DNA of 64,000 bases from Antedon mediterranea (Eukaryota; Echinodermata; Crinoidea; Comatulida; Antedonidae): contig NC_092676.1 in NCBI RefSeq assembly GCF_964355755.1, positions 28,874,288-28,938,287 of the forward strand, in the 5' to 3' direction. The notes under the pieces are model-generated. The model was not told the origin of the DNA. It made no database searches and was given only the letters and a program-made list of their open reading frames with translations. The position numbers and the translations under genes were made by a program. Positions 55,940 to 64,000 of the stretch are shown here, one piece after another. The number at the start of each line of letters is the position of its first letter. Positions within the stretch are counted from its first letter, which is position 1.

Positions 55940-58900
55940 TCAAATACGTTGTAACGTAACTTTTGCACTCAACAAACACCACTCAACCGTTAGAAGAACC
56001 GTTGAAATATAACCGAGTACCTGGAAAAAATAAAACAATGTTACAAGGCCTAGAATGTTAGAAAACACATAATAAAAACCCGTTGTTTAGGCGGAATTGC
56101 AGGATGCTATAAAAACCAGATTGAGAAACTTGTGGAGCGATTTCTAGGTTTAAATTATTAGAGAACGCATTGTAAGACTCTACTCACACAGGCGGCAGTC
56201 TGCTGGTATTGTAAACCCAATGCTTTATTTAAATCATTATTTTCCTTTATTTTGGACGCTAGTAAACATGAACCAACCAAAACTAGGATAGCAATCTGAA
56301 TACAAAAAGCAAGCTCCTGTAACGACAAACAAGTAGGCCTATTTTAATGTTCCTGTTCGTAATCTTCGTAGTAAACCCTTTCTTCATGTTAAATTTTCTC
56401 GTGTCAATGTTTGTAAAAATGGTATTTTCTGTAGACTCTCGTCATTGTACAATTCTTGTCTTTTAAAAAATAATTCTTTAGATATTTTTAACTGTAATTT
56501 TTCTCAATTTAAATGTATTATTAATGAAATTATTTAAATTTTCTTTTTCATTTGTATATATTTATATTGGCTCATATTTTATTGTTTAGTTTTTATTTTC
56601 AACCTGTTATTGGTGTTTTACACTGTTGGTTTGATATAAAGAATAAATAAAATAAATATTTGTTATTATTATTATTTCATAAAATTTTTAATTTAATCAA
56701 ATAATATAAATTTAATAATTTTGAAATGCGTCAAGTTACATACTATGATAGGACTTATCCAGTCTGGCTTGATAAGGTGAACAACCACAACAACCAGTCT
56801 CAGCATTGCTACAGTGATTGCAATCACGGTATATAAATAACACTTCCAAAAAAAACGATAATGGCAAAAATAGGCGTCGACATTTTCAATACATTCGACT
56901 ATTATATCAAGCAAAAGACCGAATCCAATGATCAGTAAAATCTGTAAAGAAGAGGCATTTCGTCATTAGTATTTTACCACACATAATAAAGGGTCTTTCA
57001 CACAGCTGTGCCAGCACGATTCCGGTGGTACGGCGAATCGAGCGCCAAAGTTTTGTTCTCTCGACGCTCCACGCGGCTATGCGCCAATCGATATGCGCCC
57101 GTAGCCGCACGTAAACACGAAACATTGACGTTCGATTGGATTTGCCGGCGCCGGACCGAAACCGTGCCGGAACAGTTGTGAAAGACCCTTAAGTTCGGTC
57201 TACACTATCAAAGTTTATGTGACAAAAAAAGTGTGATGTATTATATTCATTCTTTTTAAATGGCCTCTGTGCGTTTTGTTACTTTCCTTTATAGTAGCTG
57301 TTCTAGATTCAAGATTCTTTATGTTCATAGACTGAAAATTAGACTTTCCCTTGGCAATAGACCTATATTATAAAATTTAAACATCAAAACCCAACATTTC
57401 AAAACACAAGACAAGTTTAGTTTCGTTTTAAATTATTATAAAATAATACAATATAGATGACTATTTCATGGTTAAGAAGCATGAATCTTGTCCCCTGAAA
57501 ACAATAATTATTTTAAATGTTTTTGTTGAATATGCTATTTTAATGTCACATAATAGTAATTATCCACTTTGATCCAAAAATTGGATCGAAAAAATGTTTA
57601 TTTACCTGAAAAAACTGTAATTTAAAGCAAAAATAGTCAAATTGGCTGCCAGCCAATGGATTTTTGGTTGAATGTAACCATATTTTATTTTGTCCTTTTA
57701 CAAGTGAAATATTTTTTTTTCTACAGAAGTGATTAACTTCATTAAAACTACAAAATAACCTATTTAAAGTCTGTTTAATCTTCATTTTTCCTGTTTTTTT
57801 GGGGACAATACCATCTTTCAAGTCAAATCAAAACTGAAACAATCTGAAACAATTTATTATTATTATTTTATTATATAAACATCGGAAAATTCTACCCGTT
57901 GATACTGAATATTAAAATTTGTTATTATATTATAAAAATTCGTTTGATATTCAGTCAATGAAATTTTAATGCAAATAATAAAAAGAAATTAAGTTTTAAA
58001 GACTTTTTATTTTAACCAATGTTAGTAGGCCTATGTGAAGCACCGTTGATTAAGAGATTTTCATAGAAATGGGCTCTATTATAAAGCGTGGTTCCTTCAG
58101 AGACGCAACGTAACGCAACCTACGCAGCGTAAGAAAATGCCTTTCCGATAAATTGTGTTTTCCCCCACCTGCGTGAAATCAAATCTACGATGTTTACAGC
58201 ACTGATACTTCGTCGGTTCCCACTTGTGAATACGCAATACAGCACTTTGCGTCAAAACGTCGCTGCGTTGGGTCACTAGTGGGAACCACGCTTTAATGTT
58301 AATTCTTGTATGCATAATGCATGTGTAATTTCAGCATTCCATTTATTTTTCGTTGTATAAGAATCATATTGGCTGTAAAGCATGGTTCCCACTAGAACGC
58401 AACGCAGCGACGTATCGACGCAAAGTGCTGTATTGCGTAAAGCGTGGTTCCCACTAGAACGTAACGCAGCGACGTATCGACGCAAAGTGCTGTATTGCGT
58501 AAAGCGTGGTTCCCACTAGAACGTAACGCAGCGATTTATCGACGCAAAGTGCTGTATTGCGTAATCACAAGTGGGAACCGACGACGCAACAGTGCTGCAA
58601 ACATCGTAGGTTTGATTTCACGCAGGCGGGGGCAAACACAATGAGTGGAAGGGAATTTTCTTACGTTGCGTAGATTGCGTTACGTTGCGTCGCTAGTGAG
58701 AACCAAGCTTTAATATCGCAGGTTTGATTTCACGCAGGCGAGGGCAAACACAATGATTGGAAGGGCATTTACGTTGCGTAGATTGCGTTACATTGCGTCG
58801 CTAGTGGGAACCAAGCTTTAGTGTAATTTTCTTCCAAAATTCATTTTTCAAATAGAGGCTTGATGTAATATGAACAAATTGTAAGACTGGATGATTATAT

Positions 58901-58962
58901 TTACTCACGGCTTCAATGATCTTGAGTATACCATTCGGCGTTGCTAAATATTTATACTCCAT
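55940..58962 (-). CDS. MARVEL-domain protein, gene A, 4 exons
   Basis: Predicted 153 residues. Exons in coding order: 58962-58909, 56941-56744, 56316-56188 and 56020-55940 (stop TGA), all phase 0. The start MEYKYLATPN, then GILKIIEA, parallels MGCECAYACS-NGILKFFEIA of the plus-strand gene. Helix 1 is about 11-33 (ILLIIGFGLLLDIIV), helix 2 about 54-78 (YTVIAITVAMLRLVVVVVHL), helix 3 about 85-105 (ELAFCIQIAILVLVG), and helix 4 about 128-146 (VLGYISTVLLTVEWCL). Four helices with matching intron positions mark it as MARVEL family. The initiating exon carries 11 nt of 5' UTR behind a TTATTTCAG acceptor, so a non-coding first exon lies further up. Intron 1 contains the family 4 element at 56990-57191 and a family 1 fragment at 57190-57243. 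A tandem paralogue (gene B) lies upstream on the same strand. Confidence 0.87.
56990..57191. mobile_element. Family 4 inverted-repeat element, MARVEL A intron 1
   Basis: AAGGGTCTTTCACACAGCTG and TGCC at the left, and GGAACAGTTGTGAAAGACCC then TTAA at the right, are inverse with few mismatches. Same centre as the copy at 7094. Confidence 0.85.
58084..58296. mobile_element. Family 2 element, long subfamily, MARVEL A intron 1
   Basis: AAAGCGTGGTTCCTTCAGAG with CGCAACGTAACGCAACCTAC at the left, and GTCACTAGTGGGAACCACGC then TTTA at the right. The interior has the CACCTGCGTGAAATCAAATC block. Confidence 0.85.
58378..58821. mobile_element. Family 2 element with triplicated left end and duplicated right end
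   Basis: A 61-bp left-end unit (AAGCGTGGTTCCCACTAGAA, then CG(C/T)AACGCAGCG, then CGACGCAAAGTGCTGTATTG) is repeated three times at 58378-58560. The right end (CGCAGGCG, CAAACACAATGA-TGGAAGG, TTGCGTAGATTGCGTTAC, GTGAGAACCAAGC) occurs twice, to 58711 and 58821. It lies in MARVEL A intron 1, ending about 90 bp from exon 1. Confidence 0.85.
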
Positions 58963-59099
58963 TATGTGATCGTCTGAAATAAGATATTTTAAAGATATTA
59001 TTATCAATTTTTCTTTTTTCCTTCGCAGCCTACGATATCTATTTCCTTTCCTAATTGAACAAGGCCAACAGCCATTAAGTCGCGTGCTACAATGCATAG

Positions 59100-59791
59100 T
59101 GATACCGGACCGACAGACAGACCGACAGACCGACCGACAGACCGACAGACCGACAGACAGACAGACCGACCGACCGACATAGTGAACTATACTGACCGAA
59201 ATTACTGAACATGTTTAAAAATGTTGAAATGTTTAAAAACATTTATATTTTTTTAATTTACACGTGTGTAGCCTGTCACTTTTGACGTGCTCGTATAACG
59301 TAATTTCGAGTTGAAAAGTAAGTCAAGAAAACAGAAATCTGGCAAAAAGAGTGCGCAATAACATTTAACGCGCAGTGCGCGCGCAAAAATATGCGCACTC
59401 ATGGCAATTTTGTAAACGCTTAAAATTGCCTGAAACGTACTCTTATTTCATCGAAAATAAATTTTGAAAATTTTAAGCGCGCGTACGCATGCGTTACATG
59501 CGCTACGCACGTAATTGTATTGCCATATGATGATTTATGCCCTGAAATTTATGAGTACCAAATTTTATTTAATTGTGATTCATGGTTGTGAAGATATGAT
59601 TACAAACGTGATTTCGTTAAATCATGCGTAGACCACGTAATTTTTTATTGGGCACCGTGAAAACTTAACCACATTGATTCCTGGCCATACGGAATATACT
59701 GTGAAAAATTGACCTAGCTAGATTAAACTGATATCAAGATAAGTTCTGAAAGCGATAAAACGCATAGTGATACCGGACCGACAGACAGACC

Positions 59792-59846
<55 letters not shown>

Positions 59847-59875
59847 CGACCAACCGACCGACATAGTGAACTATA
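59100..59875. repeat. Two direct-repeat ends with CAGACAGAC/CCGACC microsatellites
   Basis: TAGTGATACCGGACCGACAG opens both arrays, and GACCGACATAGTGAACTATA closes both, at 59097-59187 and 59765-59875. About 590 bp of unrelated sequence lies between. Both copies are in the same orientation, as for a long direct repeat or two independent insertions of one microsatellite-bearing element. Confidence 0.75.
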
Positions 59876-60640
59876 GAGTCGCTTCCACGCGACTAAAAAT
59901 ACAGTCTTAAATCATAATAATATTTTGTCTTGATTTTTAAAGAAACACATAATTGGCAAGAGGATGACTGGGGGAATCGCCAATACTGTCTTTGTCCATC
60001 TATTTATCTAGGTTGATTTGAATTCATTGATATAGTTTTTAAATATAGATATAATTTTTATTTAATAATGTTATATATCAATATACATCTTATATACAAT
60101 TTGAGAATGTCAATTGTTTTATTTGATTGTTGAAAGACTGTATTCGGCGTCATCTGTGTTACTGTCCGACGTCCGAAGTAATATAATAAATTAAGTTTAT
60201 TTATAACTATGTTTATTATGGCCTAACATTAGTACCCTAGAAATGTTTACAACAAAAATAATTTCTCTAACCTGAGTTTGTTTTTTTTTTCAACAGTAGG
60301 CCTACCGTAATCAAATTTTGCGTCGTATTTTAGGAGCTGGCTTGACTAATATGAATGTAGGCCTAATCGACTAAAATGATCTATAAATAATCTAGGCCTA
60401 GAGATAATTTCCACTTGTATAAAAGTTGGAATCGTGTCTCGAGTCACCAACCAACCAAGTGCTTACATTTGGAAAGGCTGTCCCATAATTTAAAAAGGGG
60501 TGCATTATGACCGCTTTTCATATTAAAGCGTAATTATTCTTACACCGTGTTTTGTAAAGGAAGTCGATCCCCCAAACACTTTAGGGCGTAGAAACACTAG
60601 AGATATTAGCGCTGTTTTAGCCTACAATAAAGTGCCCTTC

Positions 60641-60873
60641 TAAAGCGTGGTTCCCACTAGAACGCAACGCAGCGACGTATCGACGCAATTATTGGAAGGG
60701 CATTTTGTTACGTTGCGTCGGTTGCGTTACGTTGCGTCGCCAGTGGGAACCACGCTTAATAGTGTTTGCACTATTGCGTCGTCGGTTCCCACTTGTTATT
60801 ACGCCATACAGCACTTTGCGTCAATACGTCGTTGCGTTGCGTTACGTTGCGTTACGTTGGGAACCAAGCTTTA
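60641..60873. mobile_element. Family 2 inverted-repeat element
   Basis: AAAGCGTGGTTCCCACTAGA at the left and TTGGGAACCAAGCTTTAG at the right are inverse. An internal GCCAGTGGGAACCACGCTTA at about 60739 suggests two overlapping or nested copies. Confidence 0.8.
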
Positions 60874-61630
60874 GAGATATAAAACACGGAAGATAATGTT
60901 CAACGATACTTGGTATTTGATAAATACTGTACTTTTTATCAGTTAAAAACATTTTTTTTTCCGATCCAATTTTTTTTTCAACCGGGCATATCCAACAATA
61001 ATTTCAAGAAATAATTTTTCAGTTTCATGACTTAACCTAGGAAATGTTTTTTTTTTAATTTTGTATCTATTATGTTGTGTTTATTGTTTTATGTTTTTTA
61101 TGTAAAAGGGTTCTGCGAAATCAGAAGTGTAAACTTCTCTATGCAGGATCCTTGCCATCATTTATGCTATGAAACTATATTTATAAAGGATGAGTAAATA
61201 AATGTGAATTGAATTGAATTGAATTGAACCGCTCTGACAAACTTATAAACACCAATGCCTGAACATCCGTTGCAAAATTGAGAGCTTATTCACAATTTAT
61301 GAAAAATAAACTGAAACTGAAAAATAAACAAAAACTATGCTTATTTAAGCTGCGGTTACAGTACTGAAATCTTCACAATTGTGTTTGGTTTTGAAGCATA
61401 ACATTATATTGTTTTGGTAGGCAAATTATTGAAAACTACAACTCTATATTACTTATACAATTCCTTTTTCAGTATGTTACATTTCCGTATATTATTTTTC
61501 CACACGACGGCGGCAGTTAAAATTATGATTTTGCTAATTAAGTAAACTGTATTGGCCCCAGACAGATTAAAATTTTAACAAAAATGATCACCAAATAATA
61601 AAATTACATAAGAAACAGAAACCGTAGTTA

Positions 61631-61886
61631 AAGCTTGGTTCCCACTAGCGACGCAACGTAACGCAACATATGCAACGTAACAACATGCCCTTCCGATAAT
61701 TGTGTTTGCCCCGCCTGCGTGAAATCAAACCTGCTTGTTGCGCGTCAACGTTAGCATGCCATAGAGATGTTTGCAGCAATTGTTGCGTCGTCGGTTCCCA
61801 CTTGTGATTTCGCAATACAGCACTTTGCGTCGATACGTCGCTGCGTTGCGTTACGTTGTGTCGCTATTGGGAACCACGCTTAAATA
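61631..61886. mobile_element. Family 2 inverted-repeat element, complete
   Basis: AAAGCTTGGTTCCCACTAGC at the left, and TCGCTATTGGGAACCACGCT then TAAA at the right. The interior has CCGCCTGCGTGAAATCAAAC and CGTCGGTTCCCACTTGTGAT. Confidence 0.88.
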
Positions 61887-62137
61887 TTGAAGCATTAATA
61901 AACTATTCTTCGTGAAAACACGTCAACAACAACGCGCCCGACCGTCGCACGGTAGTTGACGTGAATGTCTATTCGGAGGTTTTTTACTAAATAAATTGCT
62001 AAAACGAAAAACGAAATATCCAAACAGCATTTAACATGATGTTAGCATGTAGTTGATAACATTTTTAATGAAAAAACTACCGGTGGTCCAGGCTTAGATT
62101 AGTGTGACCGTCACAAAAAGAATATACATCCTGACTT

Positions 62138-62379
62138 ATGGAGGCGCCCTACCGCATGGACAATAGTACTGTTACAGGGAAAACCGCGGCTGGCACATAT
62201 TCTTTGATAAAACCATGGAACTACTATAAGTTCCATGATAAAACCAATAGCCGAAGGCTTATTACACCAATGACTTCATTGACTGCTGCCACCAACGTGG
62301 GATTTATAACGTGCGATCTTCCTCCTCCGATGGTGGTGTGCGATACAAAAAAATTAAAAATACAAGATAAAATACAAGG
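62138..62379 (+). CDS. Orphan coding-like exon, family unknown
   Basis: Open from ATG for about 80 codons with balanced codon use, including YSLIKPWNYYKF, RRLITPMTSLTAATNVGF and DLPPPMVVCD. It ends near a donor-like CAAG|GTATTA. A shorter relative at 55314-55382 (MASLTTATNDGF) differs at several third codon positions while keeping the residues. Downstream DNA is occupied by the antisense MARVEL gene B and I find no continuing exon, so this may be a truncated gene, a pseudogene piece or the first exon of a nested gene. I do not recognise the protein. Confidence 0.35.
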
Positions 62380-63205
62380 TATTATTTATTTGTGCAATAT
62401 CTGTGATAACCTTACTTCATGAAAAAAGAACACGTCCTATTACTAAAGCATGGTCACATGGGTTGTTGTCTATCACCACAATGTAATTACTAAAATTATA
62501 TAATAGTCATATTCATCATAATGTATAAGCCTATTTACTACAAATTCAAATTTTATCTTCTATTCATCTTTTCGGAAATTCATTGCTCGTTTTCAAATAT
62601 ATAAAAATATGTAACAATACAAAAGGTAAAAAATTACAAAACAGGAAGAAAACGCCATAAAACATGAGTAAAATTAACAATAAACTTATTGCAAATCATC
62701 AGTAACGTTTAAAATTGTTATTAAAAAGTTGAATGACAATGAACAATATTCACACTATATTATTAAGTTTTTGAGTCGTTTTCTGTGTATATTATCATAA
62801 AAGCTAAAAAGCATCAGCGTCCATCACCAAAAATGGTTCTCACTCACTCTGGACGTAACTTAACGCAAAAGGGCGGATCAGAGAGAGGGCGTACCATCAC
62901 ACACACGTCGCGCGCGTGGTCAAATGTACGCGATTGGCACTTACGTACACGTCCCGGTGTTAGAGAACCATGTCATAAAAATTGCTTCTAAAAACAAAAC
63001 TAATTAATAATTATAAAACATTAAATCCGTGTACACAATATTAATCATGTATAATCCTGTATAAATATGTTGTTAAATCATTACGACGATGATGCGACAT
63101 TGACGATAATGTATTTCATACTAAGGTGAATTATGCTGTAAAAATAATACGAAAGCGAATCATTCCGTGATTTTTTACTTTTCTTCCATCAAATGCGTCA
63201 CACGT

Positions 63206-63280
63206 TTAAGCGGAAAGGGCTTTTATACCCAGCAAAATACACTCCACTAATAGAAGAACCACTGAACCAAAACCGAATAC
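63206..63280 (-). CDS. MARVEL-domain protein, gene B, last exon (gene runs off the window)
   Basis: The exon reads VFGFGSVVLLLVECILLGIK and ends ALSA-stop (TAA at 63208-63206), behind acceptor TTTATTCATTAG. It aligns with the fourth helix and last exon of gene A (VLGYISTVLLTVEWCLLSAK) with the same phase and nearly the same length. Flanking DNA beyond the stop is also shared. Earlier exons lie beyond base 64000; the end of exon 3 is represented by the repeat units at 63380-64000, each with GCCGCTTGT|GTGAGTAG, equivalent to gene A's GCCGCCTGT|GTGAGTAG. The intact helix and open frame suggest a working gene. Confidence 0.75.
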   Translation of the reverse strand, partial: VFGFGSVVLLLVECILLGIKALSA

Positions 63281-63379
63281 CTAATGAATAAAAATGAAAC
63301 AATGTTATAGATAGTTAGAAAACAGGCACAATTGCATGCTGTGGTGATACAAAGTGGTGTGTTAAATATACATGTTTGT

Positions 63380-64000
63380 AAATAATACACTACTCACGTC
63401 AAGCGGCAAATAATACACTACTCACACAAGCGGCAAATAATGCACTACTCACACAAGCGGCAAATAATACACTACTCACACAAGCGGCAAATAATACACT
63501 ACTCACACAAGCGGCAAATAATACACTACTCACACAAGCGGCAAATAATACACTACTCACACAAGCGGCAAATAATACACTACTCACACAAGCGGCAAAT
63601 AATACACTACTCACACAAGCGGCAAATAATACACTACTCACACAAGCGGCAAATAATACACTACTCACACAAGCGGCAAATAATACACTACTCACACAAG
63701 CGGCAAATAATACACTACTCACACAAGCGGCAAATAATACACTACTCACACAAGCGGCAAATAATACACTACTCACACAAGCGGCAAATAATACACTACT
63801 CACACAAGCGGCAAATAATACACTACTCACACAAGCGGCAAATAATACACTACTCACACAAGCGGCAAATAATACACTACTCACACAAGCGGCAAATAAT
63901 ACACTACTCACACAAGCGGCAAATAATACACTACTCACACAAGCGGCAAATAATACACTACTCACACAAGCGGCAAATAATACACTACTCACACAAGCGG
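63380..64000. repeat. 27-bp minisatellite, about 23 copies, runs off the window
   Basis: The unit is AAATAATACACTACTCACAC plus AAGCGGC on the plus strand. Copies are almost identical. The lowest copy is 28 nt (CACGTCAAGCGG), and one near 63435 has GCACTACTC. On the minus strand every unit contains an exon-end/donor sequence GCCGCTTGT|GTGAGTAGT. Because 27 is divisible by three, the minus frame stays open as a 9-residue repeat, closed by TGA in the odd copy. It lies between the last exon of MARVEL gene B and its missing third exon. Confidence 0.95.

Larger units (their letters stand above)
58974..62137. other. Intergenic, MARVEL A upstream region
   Basis: No coding exon is supported. Contents: two CAGACAGAC/CCGACAGAC arrays (59100-59180, 59762-59868), family 2 elements (60641-60873, 61631-61886), a retroelement-like tail near 61085-61230 ending in GAATTGAATTGAATT, and TAGGCCTA words at 60298, 60358 and 60393. 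Confidence 0.55.

Noticed and set aside
57546-57821. 91-codon minus-strand frame in MARVEL A intron 1
   Set aside because: Exons 1 and 2 of the gene join in phase without it and its codon use is AT-driven.
60647-60896. Overlapping Arg/Thr-rich frames
   Set aside because: They translate the terminal repeats of family 2 elements.
63399-63992. 197-codon minus-strand frame of a 9-residue repeat
   Set aside because: Not reported as a protein by itself: it is the in-frame reading of the 27-bp minisatellite. Its link to the MARVEL gene is reported instead.
63380-64000. Regular short direct repeats resembling a CRISPR array
   Set aside because: There are no unique spacers; the repeat is continuous, and the host DNA is an intron-rich animal genome.
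1-64000. tRNA, rRNA or snRNA genes
   Set aside because: I looked for cloverleaf-type boxes and conserved snRNA starts and saw none I could support by eye.

Overview
This window is animal nuclear DNA, not prokaryotic. It is AT-rich. Genes are split into short exons (24 to about 700 nt, with two longer exons) joined by GT-AG introns, and miniature inverted-repeat elements lie between and inside the genes. The gene set is a Gyc88E-type guanylate cyclase, a troponin I, SAAL1, U1-70K and MARVEL-domain proteins. Together with frequent TAGGCCTA palindromes this suggests an invertebrate deuterostome, most likely an echinoderm or other ambulacrarian. That placement is inference; no species is claimed. 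All gene models were assembled by hand from splice signals, reading phase and remembered family sequence, without a database search.

Left to right: (1) 4362-13384 (+), a 12-exon atypical soluble guanylate cyclase. (2) 18385-28617 (+), a 12-exon troponin I-like gene with a long Arg/Glu-rich N-terminal extension and a 3' UTR intron. (3) 29400-34180, a repeat-rich gap. (4) 38624-34185 (-), a 10-exon SAAL1 orthologue. (5) 39160-41858 (+), a 4-exon unrecognised membrane-anchored, Ser-rich protein, divergent from SAAL1 across about 540 bp. (6) 45091-46394 (+), a 4-exon MARVEL protein. (7) 55131-47476 (-), an 8-exon SNRNP70 (U1-70K) gene with a candidate poison exon in intron 5. (8) 58962-55940 (-), a second MARVEL gene. 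(9) The 3' end of a paralogous MARVEL gene at 63280-63206 (-); next to it about 23 copies of a 27-bp unit run off the window end, and each unit carries an exon end plus a 5' splice site.

The genes are unrelated housekeeping, signalling and muscle genes, not an operon or pathway; the only cluster is the MARVEL genes. At least six inverted-repeat families, several minisatellites and two TA-flanked terminal-inverted-repeat elements account for much of the intronic and intergenic DNA. The observations most worth following are the splice-site minisatellite, the U1-70K poison exon with its clustered U1-complementary sites, the duplicated 3' splice site in the plus-strand MARVEL gene, the built-up troponin I and the guanylate cyclase C-terminus.
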